The notes under the pieces: model-generated
The model's input: the letters and a program-made list of their open reading frames with translations, nothing else
Databases searched by the model: none
What the model was told of the DNA's origin: nothing
Part shown: positions 43,325-54,268 of the stretch, piece by piece
Layout of the letters: every line of letters starts with the position of its first letter
Position numbering within the stretch: position 1 is the stretch's first letter
Translations under genes and position numbers: made by a program
NCBI GenBank assembly: GCA_013407085.1
Contig: JACCGJ010010468.1
Coordinates: 19,406 to 83,405, forward strand
Direction of reading: 5' to 3'
DNA: 64,000 nt
Source of the DNA: Atriophallophorus winterbourni
Taxonomy: Eukaryota; Platyhelminthes; Trematoda; Plagiorchiida; Microphallidae

Positions 43325-43758
43325 TTGATTTCCAGCGGATCGTGCTCGCAAGCCGCCGGACAAACAAATACCGCGAGCGATTCCGTTTGCTTTTCTAACC
43401 ACGTTGAAATATCCTCATAACGGTCGTCATTCAGTTCGAAAGGTTTGATGGGAAGGATAAGCTGTGAATCGAGGGATTGCGAAAGCACCGGGCGCATTTG
43501 CCGTGTCTTCGCCTTGGCCAGCAACGCGAGTGACTGGGGAGGACGAGCGCGCCAAACATTCAAGTTGAAAATCATCAAATGGGGTGAGGAAAGACTGACC
43601 TCACCGGGGACAACGCGGATCTCGAAATTGACGAAAACGCCCGGGTTGTTGAGGGAAATTCGTCTCAGTTGCAGATCGCGATTCAAGGTGTGTGGGTGTA
43701 ATCCAATGGTTGCGAGATGCTCATAACGGCGAATAGAACCGACTGCAGTCAAAACGGC
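43325..43758 (-). CDS. Internal exon of an unrecognised host gene
   Basis: A 434-bp open stretch bounded by an acceptor (CTACGTTTTAG just above 43758) and a consensus donor (ATCAA then GTGAGTGC at 43324). Its codon use is more GC-rich than the flanks. It reads AVLTAVGSIRRYEHLATIGL, HPHTLNRDLQLRRISLNNPG, VFVNFEIRVVPGEVSLSSPH and continues through LNVWRARPPQSLALLAKAK to CPAACEHDPLEIK. The alternation of hydrophobic residues (VFVNFEIRV, LMIFNLNVW) suggests beta strands of an extracellular or immunoglobulin-like fold (inference). I do not recognise the family. The neighbouring exons of the same gene are not identified; other minus-strand exon candidates are at 60001-60250 and 63488-63578. Confidence 0.6.
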
Positions 43759-43808
43759 CTAAAACGTAGAAACCCTTGTGAACGGTATGCCGGAAAATAT
43801 ATACGTAT

Positions 43809-43950
43809 GCATGCATGCATGTATGTATGTATGTATGTATGTATGTATGTATGTATGTATGTATGTATGTATGTATGTATAAATGTATGTATGTATGTAT
43901 GTATGTAGTATGTATGTATGCATGTATGTATGTATGTATGTATGTATCGA
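43809..43950. repeat. (ATGT)n microsatellite
   Basis: About 33 near-perfect units of ATGT/GCAT with interruptions (AAATGTATGT, GTAGTATGTA, GCATGCATGC at the left end). It begins 50 bp upstream of the exon acceptor, inside the presumed intron. It creates artificial YVCM and YIHT ORFs on both strands. Confidence 0.95.
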
Positions 43951-46360
43951 TGAATGAAATAAATATACGCGGAATTCTGTCAAGAATTCGGTCCAAAGCG
44001 CCATCGTGCTCGAGAAAGAAATCGATTGAGTATCAACATTCAATACAAACAAGTAAATTCTGTGCGAACCTCAAGAAAGCGCGGCAAACCATTTCTTGAT
44101 TTTCGTCGCACCTCAAGTGCATAATGATAATAATGATGAACGAACGAATGAATGAATGAATGAATAATATGTAAATAGACCAAAGCTGGTTGTGATGCAA
44201 GGTGGAATGCTAAGTATGTGCGCATTCTTAGACCCCGAGACGTTTGTATGAATGTAATGCAACGTAGGTTATACGTCACGCAATCTACGCCAATTGAGCG
44301 TAACACTACAAGAGAAGGCGTACGCCACTTTGACAGAGACAGATGTGAAATCGCAGAGGAGACGTGCATAAACAAGACGAGGGATGATACATGGTTTTCG
44401 TGGAACACAGTCACTTTTGCTTCATCAAATGTTCTAAATTCTGATCAATTTGCTATCAACTCAGCCGAAAGAACATGTCAAGTACAGCACATGATCGTAT
44501 CACCTACGTGAACACTTACAACACAACGTGGCACACACTGCTTGTTAACATTTATCACGGAAATGGTCACCAAATCACTAGATTATCTGGAATAGGCATG
44601 TGATATCGAGAATACGCCAGCGAGGTTTTGATTTCATGATCTCTATTTGATATAGTGATGGATGACAAAACAACGTCGCACATATCCAGCGCAACTGAAT
44701 GGTGAATCCGCGTCGGTGTTGCGCCCGAATCGTAATTTTGTAGATTCATCATAAAACCGCACCCGTGTCAACAATCGGTACTAAAGTATCACAAGACTCT
44801 GATTTTAAGGTGGAGATTGCAAGAGAGCAGTGAAATGGTGTACACGAAAAACACCAATCGATCAAGTTACACCCAAGGTCATCATGAATAGAAATAACGC
44901 CCAACTGGCAATATTAATCAAAGAGGTTTTCAATAAAATGGATGACTACACAGTTCGAACGGAAATGTTAGTATCAGAAGAGTTGAACGAACTTACTTGA
45001 ATAGCCCCCTGCGCCCCAGCTTCGAGAAACGCTCCACAATGTTTCGTATAAAATGTTTGCATCCATCGATCAAGCAATACGTTCAATTGATCAATGCTGC
45101 CGACTGTGCGCCAGTGCTCATCCGTAGACCTGCGAAAATAGATTGCACAACGAAATTTAACTCGTTAGTAGCCCAACTTCACTGGTGAACGGGAGAAACA
45201 CGTGACGAATATCGATTGGAAAGCAAGGCGGTGCTACTAAACCGACGAAGACCGTGACAGAACCATAACGAGAGACAAAGAGCGAATATCGATCGATCGA
45301 ACAAAATTATCTGCTGGTTGGTAGAAAAATAGGTTAATAAAAACCCGTTGCGTCGATGATTATCGGGTCATTGCTCGGATAGGTAGAAAACACACGAGAT
45401 CGGAACACGGGGCCAGATGTGAGATTTTGTTCGAATTTCGATTGCATGCACCATGTGTCGCGAAAATAAGCAAACAACCGGCATAAGGTAATTATCGATC
45501 GACTTATTTGACGTCAACATCGCTAAGTCGATAGATTCGAAATGTCATGGTAACGGATCAGACTAACCGACCGACTATATTTAATTATCCGTTGGACAAA
45601 ATATGCCTTGATTTTGAAAAGACGGATCACCACTTTCATACAAGTTATAAGCGAAGTTGTTAAATGAAATGATGTGTAAATAAATAAAAATTTACGGTCA
45701 TGTGAATTGACATTTTTTCCAATCGCGTGGTACAGACTGAATGCAGTGTTTTATGTGGGGTGTAAACAAGTGCTGGAGGAGGCGACCGGTTCACATCTCT
45801 TGTAGTAATCTTTGAACAAGTTATGGCCATTTACTTGATCGGTTGGCTCAGATCCACTATGTGGATCGGTCATCAAAAGGTGGGGCTTCCGACCACAACT
45901 TAAGTTGTTAAACATGTTTCGTTACACAAAAAACGAAAATGTTTCACGGTAGATTTCGTGAGTTGAACACGGGTTCATAATATATTATTCCAATCACCCA
46001 AAGAAAAACAAAGCGAAGTAAAGTTACAACGTAAAAGAGTTGAAATAAATCGCAGTTGACAGAGAGAACGTGAGCTGAGGAAAGAAGTTTTATTTCCACA
46101 TTGATTTAAGCCAGGAACACAAGCTAGTACATATGTGAGTGAAAATTATGTTGATTAAAAACGTTAGTCGTGATATACAAACCCGTGGATTGGGAAAAAG
46201 CAGCGCTAGGTACTGGGCGAAAATTAATGTCAGTTGCAAAGTAAAAATATGCATTCAAGTGTGAGCTTGGATGCCCTGGCTTTGCCATCAATGAGGTACC
46301 ACATGGGCGATAAAAAGGATAAATATGCAGAATGAAAAATGCGGATATTATAATGTCGTG
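43951..46360. other. No gene recognised; (GAAT)n at 44139-44166
   Basis: CGAACGAATGAATGAATGAA is a short simple repeat. A perfect 7-bp hairpin GATCCACTATGTGGATC is at 45851-45867. Otherwise unique, non-coding-looking sequence, perhaps intronic. Confidence 0.35.
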
Positions 46361-46375
46361 TAGTAGTAGTAGTAT

Positions 46376-46408
<33 letters not shown>

Positions 46409-46433
46409 CAGTAGTAGTAGTAGTAGTAGTAGA
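46360..46433. repeat. (TAG)n microsatellite
   Basis: About 24 units of GTA/TAG with two interruptions (TATTAG, CAGTAG). Confidence 0.95.
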
Positions 46434-46570
46434 GAAGTTCTATCCCATTTCAGTCAATAAGGTAGACTTCTAGAGTCATTGTGCAAGATGTGATAAAGGT
46501 GAAAGTTGGACTACGCACAGTTTAAAGCACGAAATAGAGTGGACCAACAAGTAATATTACCAAAGTGATG

Positions 46571-46720
46571 TGTTGCTCACATCCCCCGAAATTACACTAC
46601 ACTACCGGTTTTGGCTGTTTGCCATCATCAAGTGGAGACAGTAAGATTAGGTTCAGTGAGCCTTGAAACAGTGGATAAATGGTAAACAAGTTAATACTTG
46701 AATGCCACTGTTGCATAGGG
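46571..46720 (-). repeat. PLE-terminal-type repeat, copy 1, hammerhead-like
   Basis: The minus strand reads CTTGATGATGGCAAACAGCC then AAAACCGG (46634 to 46607): a U-GGC...GCC helix after UGAUGA and before AAAAC, i.e. the hammerhead-like layout with the conserved G of GAAA changed to A. Related, more decayed copies are at 36606-36700, 47577-47620 and about 49665-49765. Confidence 0.5.
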
Positions 46721-47259
46721 TTCGTACAATGAACCACGATGTTCAAACACAGAATCACAAAGTGATTCGTGGTCAAGCACTTAAGGCGCTTATGGATATA
46801 CATTACATTTTACGAACAGATGACCGTCAAACGGATTCCATCAAAGTAAAACCGATACAATTGATTGAAATCTACCAACGTATATCCAGGAATACAGCAA
46901 TCTTTTATTGACCACTTTGCAGTGTTTGCACTTAGGTTGGTAAAGTAAGATTAATTGAAAATTTGTCTACACGACTGAGTTTTGTTAACCATCGTTGCTA
47001 GAAAAGTTTATCAGGTTTCTAGGTGCGCCAGCATAAAGTCACGTGCTTATCGATCCGAACCTCGTGATGATGAGCAATAGATTGATTTTAAATAAAATCT
47101 CGTTAAAACTAAAAATCACCAAGGAAAACGATTGGATTTACGAATATAAACATAACTTGTTTGAATCGGAATAAGGGTACAAATAGCAATCACGTACGAT
47201 CTATAAGTCCTGAGTTCACCTCTGAGTTCAAGGTAATTCAAGGTTTTAATGGTCCGAAA

Positions 47260-47520
47260 AGTAAATACTTTACAGTAACCATAGATTATAAATATCGGAA
47301 ATACGTAAAAAGAAGGCAGATGTTTTGTCCGTGTGTAAAGTCAGCTTGTGTATTCAGGTTAGATTTGGTCAACATATACTTGTCAAGTTCAGCCTTGAAC
47401 ATGTTCAGGCTTGATGCACAAACGATGTGTGTGTGTGGGGGGGCAGAATTCCATAAAAAACAAACTCGGACGGCAAAGAAGAACCTATGTGTTTCACTGC
47501 ATCCACACGTGTAATGTTTT
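47260..47520 (-). pseudogene. CR1-like RT C-terminus, decayed
   Basis: The minus strand reads HRFFFAVRVCFLWNSAPPH, then SSLNMFKAELDKYMLTKSN, matching the closing segment of CR1-group proteins (FFxVRVxxxWNxLP ... SxxxFKxxLDKY). The rest of the element is not visible. Confidence 0.6.
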
Positions 47521-47576
47521 CGTATGATTTCAACAGTAATTCCAAAGTCTAAACTTTATACAGGTCTAAATTTGTT

Positions 47577-47625
47577 TACCACTCTACCACTGTTTCAAGG
47601 TTCACTGAATCTAAGTTTCATAGTC
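47577..47625 (+). repeat. Fragment of PLE-terminal-type repeat
   Basis: CCACTCTACCACTGTTTCAA, GGTTCACTGAATCTAAGTTT is the inverse of 46650-46690. A second fragment is at 48105-48150 (CCACTTTACCACTGCTTCAA). Confidence 0.55.
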
Positions 47626-47758
47626 TCCACCCGATTGCGACAAACAGCAACAAACGGGCGTGGAGTGTAAGTGCTGGGGATGAGTCAGCAAATGATTGGA
47701 ATATATAGTAAAATAGGTCCAGTGAATGAAATATGTTTGGGGCCGATCGCGTAAGCAG

Positions 47759-48035
47759 AATTTAAAGACATTTCAACGTAATCCGTTTGATCAGTTTTGG
47801 GGAAGTGTTTGGATTTCGACACAGAAGCGTCGTCAGACCAAGGCTGATGGTCACGGCAGGAAAGATGACCAAGCAGCATTCAAAACATCACCGAGGCTTG
47901 ACTTAACCGCTAAACAACTTATCGTAAGACTATGGGGGTGTCAAGTCTCGACCACGAACAGTGGTCGATTTGCCTAACGCGGTATATATTCCCAAAAACT
48001 ATTTTAACCGATTACAATTAAATTTCTTTGTACTA
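47759..48035. repeat. Fold-back repeat FB1
   Basis: Left arm AAAGACATTTCAACGTAATC then CGTTTGATCAGTTTTGGGG (47763-47802) is the imperfect inverse of the right arm CCCAAAAACTATTTTAACCG then ATTACAATTAAATTTCTTTG (47991-48030). The interior has CTGACGA...GAAA on the minus strand (47836 to 47813). It is related to FB2 at 58006-58190. Confidence 0.65.
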
Positions 48036-48104
48036 CTTCGAGAGCTGTGTGTGTGATTTTGTAGTTGAACAGCGTGGTTTTTATCTAAGAATCGTATTGA
48101 TTCA

Positions 48105-48150
48105 CCACTTTACCACTGCTTCAAGGCTTACTGAATCTTGGTTTGCTCTC
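48105..48150 (+). repeat. Fragment of PLE-terminal-type repeat
   Basis: CCACTTTACCACTGCTTCAA then GGCTTACTGAATCTTGGTTT, as at 47577-47620. Confidence 0.55.
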
Positions 48151-48181
48151 TCGGTAGACAGAAACCAGATGGGATGGGATG

Positions 48182-48401
48182 GTATGAGAGCATAAGCCTG
48201 ATTCAGACAAAGTGCCGCACAGTCAGAGACGAAGATACTGTCAGGTTGCCCAGGCCTAGACAGATATGAGGAAGAAAAAAGAACACAAAATGGTAGTGAG
48301 ACTCCAGCCTGTTTCGGCATGCAGCGCACAACCTCTGGCCAATCAATCTAGCATGGTGTTATTCGCAGAGCACAAATTACCGCACGATTGCACATCCGTA
48401 C
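48182..48401 (-). repeat. SINE-like repeat S7, full length
   Basis: Reverse orientation, head at the right (CACGATTGCACATCCGTA at 48383-48400), tail GTATGAGAGCATAAGCCTGA at the left. Confidence 0.88.
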
Positions 48402-48439
48402 ATATAAACCAGATAAGGAATGTAAGTGTATGTAATGTG

Positions 48440-48565
48440 GGCAGAACGATGCATGTACCCACAACTGCCCCATTGTTTCAGGGGACGCGAAACCTAACTG
48501 TACCATCCGGTAAATTACACGGAACCGGCCGTGTGTGTGTACGTAGACTAGTTCAATGGCAGATA
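48440..48565. repeat. Short repeat shared with 59525-59640
   Basis: CCATTGTTTCAGGGGACGCG, AAACCTAACTGTACCATCCG and GGAACCGGCCGTGTGTGTGT resemble CCTCGCTGTTTCGAGATATG, TGAAACCTAATTCTACCATT and GAAACTGGTCTTGGGCTGTG. It is probably a decayed interspersed element of unknown type. Confidence 0.45.
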
Positions 48566-48778
48566 GTTCGAACATTTATATGCTTTGACATAGGTATCTG
48601 TTCAAGGAACGTTAAAATTAGACTATCAACGTCACAAAGGTGGTATACTGCTTCTAAACGGTTGAATTTGATTAAATATGAATCCAGAAATAAATTCTGA
48701 CGAATACGATTCGTTATTTTCATTACTGTCGTCATAAGCTAGAGTCCTAATGCGTTTTGAACGTTGTGCAGCTATCAC

Positions 48779-48845
48779 AATGTATGTATGTATGTACGAA
48801 AGCACAAGCATGATCCAGGCAAAGTGCCGAGCAGTCAAAGACTGC
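48779..48845 (-). repeat. SINE-like repeat S8 (3-prime end only)
   Basis: TGTATGTATGTATGTACGAA then AGCACAAGCATGATCCAGGC shows the (CATA)n tail clearly in reverse orientation. Confidence 0.8.
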
Positions 48846-49097
48846 TATCCCAATGAGTAATAAGAAAGTATCGCGTCGTATACATTCACGACAATTGAGT
48901 GCAGTTTCCAGGGACATGTGTACGTGACGATCAAGCAATGCATCGGGAAAGAGCGGTGATGCGGAAAGAAGTAACAAAAGTTTATCCCGTGTGCAATGAA
49001 GCAGAACGCGTACCACGCCGGTAGCATCGTGCGGAGCTGATTGCAACGGATAAAGGGCTGACACGAGAACAGTCTCGACCCTTTATCTATTTTTCAT

Positions 49098-49195
49098 TCA
49101 TATATCGCAACCTGGGCGAGTTAGCAGTATCTCAGTCAGCACGGAATTATAGACTGTACGTCGCTTTGACTAAGCACAGGCTCATGAGTTCAGCG
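49098..49195 (+). repeat. SINE-like repeat S12, highly diverged
   Basis: TATATCGCAACCTGGGCGAG, TTAGCAGTATCTCAGTCAGC, GACTGTACGTCGCTTTGAC is an old copy of the tail. Confidence 0.6.
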
Positions 49196-49870
49196 ATGGA
49201 AAATCTTGCCATAGTTCTCAAAACCATGTATTGTTCAAAAAACGACAGAACATGTTAAGATCGAATGAGTTGGTATCTATGCTTGTTGAGTGCTCAGTAG
49301 AGACAATCATCTATGGCTTATATGCGGATTTGAACAATCCTTTTCTTTGAGATAAGTGATGAAATGAGAATCAGGATAAGAATCTCTCTACGATCAAGAT
49401 GAGCACGGTGGTTTGAATATGCGTGAGTATCAAGTTAGATGAGAAGAATGAGACAATAGCAAAGTCTCAAAAGAGAAAATGACAAAGACCTTGGCTAGAA
49501 ATGACAATGTCCAAGTGGTCCGAGAAGCAGTAAGTTCGGGGGAGGTTAGCATCGATCATCGCTGAGCGTCAAAGGAACTTAAAAAGGAGCCCCACATTGA
49601 TTCTGTAATTGAACACTGAGGTTTGTTGTACACAACCAGATTTCCCAGTGGCTTCAGGGTATAATTTTGTATACTACTATCTCACCAATTGGAGACTCAC
49701 AGAACGTAATTTTACTGTGTTCGCTTGATGATGGCGATTGCGATTCTGTATTAGAGGACACCCTGGTTCTTGGTAATAAATATACAGAAGAATGACTACA
49801 AAAGTATACCTCTGTGTACAATTTTTACACTGTTTCAAGGTTCAATAAACATATGCTTACTATACTATTG

Positions 49871-50165
49871 CACGGATGTGCAATCGTACAGCACTTCTGG
49901 GCTGTGCAGCTAACATCGTGTTAAATTGATTGGCCACCGCTAGTGAGCCGCATGCTGAAATACGCTAGAGTCTTACTCTTATTTCAATTTATATTTTGTT
50001 TCTCATATCTGTCTGAGGCCCTATGTTCCTCCAGGAACTCAAGGGATTAAGTCAAGTCTCATATCTGTCTAGGCCTGGGCAAACGGACAGTTTTTTAGCC
50101 CACGTACAGCCTATCACTGTGCGCTACTTTGCCTGGATCAGGCTTGTGCATTCGTACATACATAC
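49871..50165 (+). repeat. SINE-like repeat S9 with 42-bp insertion
   Basis: Full-length repeat (head CACGGATGTGCAATCGTACA) interrupted after TCTCATATCTGTCT (50001-50014) by 42 bp (50015-50056), after which TCTCATATCTGTCT is repeated (50057-50070) and the repeat continues to GTGCATTCGTACATACATAC. Confidence 0.9.
50015..50056 (+). mobile_element. 42-bp retroposon 3-prime end with 14-bp duplication
   Basis: GAGGCCCTATGTTCCTCCAG, GAACTCAAGGGATTAAGTCA, AG. It resembles the last bases of a flatworm LINE 3-prime UTR (recalled similarity, not searched). The exact 14-bp duplication on both sides marks it as a target-primed, extremely 5-prime-truncated insertion. Confidence 0.6.
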
Positions 50166-51785
50166 TTACTGTCTGTGTGCAAAACGAGAAGCACGATAAA
50201 ATGGAAATAGTTATAAAGCACGTCAGAGAAAGGCGATACTGTAGATTCTTATCTGTTCTACACAATACAGAATGAGTAATTTGACGGTAGTTGATGTGGT
50301 TTTCATGATGCCTACGTTGTCCAGTGTTGCAGTGATCCGACGCTGAGTATCAGTATTGGTCTTGTTGAATACTGAACGAAAGCCCGAAACGCATTTGAGA
50401 AGAACTCACTGGCAATCGTGAGAAAGGACGCCTGTGCTGCGGGCCTACTTTTAGAATGCTTACACGCTCGAATGTTCTAAATTAGGACGCATTACAAAAG
50501 GCTATCGTATCGGTACATCGCTATTGTTGTTGGCCTACCTCTGTCAATTCCGATCACACGCTTCGCACCGTTTCACCTGATTACATAGTCCGATTCGGGA
50601 GTGTATCACTAAACAACCACAAGGAAGTAAGACGACATGTTCCTCCTAGCACATAGGTTTTCTAGATATACAACCAAGAATTGGCAACAACGAACAGCAA
50701 ACTCAATATGGCATTAAATATTAATTATGACCACTGGAATATTCCTGAAATTGAGTTCAAAAACTTTTCATCAAACACCATGATTTCAAGCAACTAGGTG
50801 GACCAACTCCCGAACTCCATCTGTGAAAAGCGGAACGCTAGCAAGCCTGCGTTGCTTGATCTAGCCAACTCTATGAATGAACGAGACAGTTCGCGATCAG
50901 GTCACGTGGTAACGACATCTAGCTGCCGCAGCTCTTCATAATTATGCAAAGTGCTAGATCATTGTTAGTCGTCTCGGTGAAATTGGTCAATTCAACTCGA
51001 TCTCACACCGAGAGATTGGCGTTGATCTGAGTGACGTGCAAGCAACATTAGAAGCGTGATGTATTGCTTTGTTGGCTTGGTGTAGAACAATGCAACGATT
51101 GTAAATCTGATGTTGGCATGGTCTCCAGTTCAGAAGAATACACTTGTTCAAGCAGGTCTATGCGAGGCTGGGCAAATCGGAAACGAGTGCACTTAGCAAA
51201 CTCAAATGCCATCGCTCCTATCTATGATACCGAATAAATAAATCTTCAAGTTACCTACTATTTACCGATTCGAGAATGAATAGAAGAAGTTGACTGTTTC
51301 CAAAACCCAGACGAACTCATCAAACACCGCAGAACAGACATAATACAGCCACATCATGCATTTATGCTTCAACGCTAGCAGGATGAGTCTGCTCAACAAT
51401 ACATGGGAAATATCGAAATCATTACGATTCTCAAAAATAAGGGTGACAGAGTAGACTACGCCAATTACCGATGAGTTGAATGCATCCGTTGCATCTTGAA
51501 CACACGGCAGGTGGACAGAATAGTGAACACAAAAAGCGCTTTCTAAAGCTGGTCTACAGAGCACGTTTACTATACTGTGACTGCGTCGGATACAGCGGGT
51601 AAGTCATGTGTATAGAAGGGAATTCGGTCGTATTTTATACGGAGTTGAAATCAGCAAGTCGACCTTTGTACTTGCAGTACAAAGATGTTTTCCCTGGACA
51701 TTTACCCTATGAGTTGAGAGGAGCTTACTCATGACCGCTAACTGTAAGGGCACAATGTGAGGTGTTGTCTTCAAGCTCCCGGATG
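50166..51785. other. No gene recognised
   Basis: Unique sequence without simple repeats. The ORF at 51262-51564 has no supporting evidence. Confidence 0.35.
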
Positions 51786-51970
51786 CGGAATGTAGATCTC
51801 GTCATCAGTGTGCAACTGCCGTGGATTGGCCGAGTACTCGTTAATACTGAGCGCTGCGGGAGTGATTGCTCCTCACGAATCGCAGAGTTCAGTAATCTGA
51901 AACTCAGTGGGGTATGAGATGGCCGTGTGCATCCGTGGTCGACATTGTCCGAACGAGGCCAAGCGCAACA
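51786..51970 (+). repeat. RTE 3-prime end, degenerate copy R3
   Basis: ATCCGTGGTCGACATTGTCC then GAACGAGGCCAAGCGCAACA, preceded by GAGCGCTGCGGGAGTGATTG, corresponds to 42030-42165. Coding frame lost. Confidence 0.7.
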
Positions 51971-53336
51971 GAAAAACTAATCGGTGAACAACAACTTTAA
52001 ATGTAAAAATGACAGCGTGAAACCGGGGCAGCACATGATCAGGTTGTCAACATTAATGTGCCACTATTGTGAACGGACGGAGTAAACTAACTCATGTCTG
52101 TGGTCACATGACAAGCCACGATGACAGGCACATGATAGCCGTCGGGGCATGTGATTCGGATCGAAGTGTTAGGGCGATAATTTGATTTAAGGTTACGTTC
52201 GACATCAATGGGTGTAACCGTCAGCTTAATCAAAAGAAATGTGAAAGAATAGGGCTCCGCAATCTTTTCTCAATCGATAAAGCCCAATCAGCACGAACAT
52301 GATCCCACATAGAGCTACAGTGTTTATTGAACCGCTCGTTCATATGTGAGCAACGTGAAAAACAACGGTTCTGTAACAGATCGATGTCTGTGCTACTAGC
52401 AGTTTCATGGTCAAACTGTGCTACATTATCATCATGGTTCAGGTCAGACTGCTCTCAACTTTGAGAACTGACATGATTGCTTGATCAAGAGAGATCAGAT
52501 TAGCAAAAATGTTGGTTTGCATTACACAAATAACCGAAAATTACATTGAAACAGCAGTTCACACTAAAGAAAGAACCACAGCCAGCAGTTTTCAAGTTAA
52601 ATCTGTGGTGAGCATTCTGACGGTATATATGTGCATATAAAACCTGTAAAATTGGTAAGACTATTCAATGTGCACCACTCTAATCTTCTCGCAAAGACCA
52701 CCCCATCTTGGTTCACCATATGGAGTTTGTGATAAGCAAGCGCGTAAAGCGAAAACTGAACAAGGAAGCACACGATGAGTCACTCGAAGAGAGCGAGCGA
52801 CAGGAGAGAGAGTAAAAATAACCACAGCAAACCAAGCGTGCACATAAAAATCGAACGAGCAAGTCATTATCACACAACGAACAATTCGGATCACGATTAA
52901 ATGCTTTCCGTTAAGAAGCGATGTATCAGAAGGAAGTAGAACATCGCTAAACAGAGTTGAATGGCGCAGCAGTACTCCGAGAACGTAGCTCTAGAAAGCA
53001 ATCGATGGAACTGGTTTATTTTGGCGAGAAGGTCTTGGTTAAATGCAGTATTGCATGTTAAGTAAACAATTTCCGATAATATTAGGCAGTAAATATCCGG
53101 GGTTACGTTCTTTGAGTGAAAGTATGGATCAACTGCTCAATAGGAAAAGGATCTATATCTGGATTCAAATTCCAGAGCAAATATAGCAGAAGTAGGGTGA
53201 GAATAAACACAGGTTACTATAGGCGATTACGGATAGTGAAAGGGCTTCCATTCTTGTTGCAAATGAAAATAACGGTAGAATGGATCAAAAGTAGCAAGAA
53301 TCATCATAGTATAGCGAACGATAGAGGCGACTACAT
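51971..53336. other. No gene recognised
   Basis: No repeats shared with the rest of the window, no domains in the few short ORFs. Confidence 0.35.
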
Positions 53337-53560
53337 GTTATGAAAGCATAAGCCTGATCCAGGAAACGTGCCGCACAGTCAGACTGCACGTGGGCGAAGA
53401 TACTGTCAGGTTGCCCAGGCCTAGACAGATATGAGAAAGGAGATAGAAATGGTAGTGAGACTCCAGCCTGTTTCAGCATGCAGCTCACTACCGTTGGCCA
53501 ATCAATTTAGCACGGTGATAGCCGCACAGCACAAAATACTGCACGAGTGCACATCCGTGC
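53337..53560 (-). repeat. SINE-like repeat S10, full length
   Basis: Reverse orientation: TTATGAAAGCATAAGCCTGA at the left to GAGTGCACATCCGTGC at the right. Confidence 0.88.
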
Positions 53561-53705
53561 ACTCAACAAATTCACAACAATTTCACCGATGACAGCTGCC
53601 GCAAATTTCGCTGCAAAAATACCACCACGTAAAACGATGAAGCAGGTTGGGTGTCTTCAATGTCGCTTGTACAGTGAATTCCGAGAGCTTCGCAGCTTCC
53701 ATAGA

Positions 53706-53905
53706 TGCACGGATGTTTATTCGTGTAACACTTTTGTGTTGTGCATCTAACACTGTGCCACTGGTAGTGATCTGCATGCGAATACAAGCTGGAGTCTCAC
53801 TGCCATTGCTATTTTCCTCTCCCATATCAGTCTAGGTCTGGGCAACCTTACAGTATCTTAGCCCATGTGCAGCACTTTCCTTGGATCAGACTTGTGATTT
53901 CATAC
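53706..53905 (+). repeat. SINE-like repeat S11
   Basis: TGCACGGATGTTTATTCGTG to CTTGTGATTTCATAC, with a short deletion inside TGTGCAG(TCT...CGG)CACTTT. It lies head-to-head with S10, 145 bp apart. Confidence 0.85.
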
Positions 53906-54146
53906 ATGTAGCTCGAAAAGGCGCAGTCATTTTCTCAGCCAACTATTTCAAACAGACTGGATTGAGAGTGGCGACATAGACCCATCGGCATCAAAGCTTC
54001 CAATGGTCGAGAAAATCCCCTGGTTATGTGACGGTATTCGCGAAGCTGAATGGCTGGGTGTTTTCGAACCAAAATGAGAGGGGATATTAACAAGATATAG
54101 ACAATGAAAAGCGTTAATGTGCAGGAAAAGATTGTTAATGTGCCGC
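53906..54146. other. Short spacer, nothing recognised
   Basis: No feature seen. Confidence 0.3.
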
Positions 54147-54268
54147 AGCGATGTTGTGCAATACTTCCGTGCAGTAACGTGCTAAACTGGCCCCCACAGG
54201 TGACGAACTGTAAGTGAGAGCAAGCTGCAGTATTGCGGTCATCATCCCTTCCCTACCCATCAGTTAGG
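54147..54268 (+). repeat. SINE-like repeat S16 (head only, diverged)
   Basis: TGTTGTGCAATACTTCCGTG, CAGTAACGTGCTAAACTGGC and the pyrimidine-rich CATCCCTTCCCTACCC correspond to the SINE left half. The right half is absent. Confidence 0.55.

Noticed and set aside
43717..44099. ORFs of repeating YVCM and YIHT residues on both strands
   Set aside because: Pure translation of the (ATGT)n microsatellite, whose period does not create stops.
45851..45867. Perfect hairpin GATCCACTATGTGGATC
   Set aside because: Seven base pairs is expected by chance in this length, and it has no recurrent copy or context.
47161..47514. 117-codon plus-strand ORF
   Set aside because: The opposite strand of 47260-47520 clearly encodes a decayed CR1 RT end, so this ORF is a shadow.
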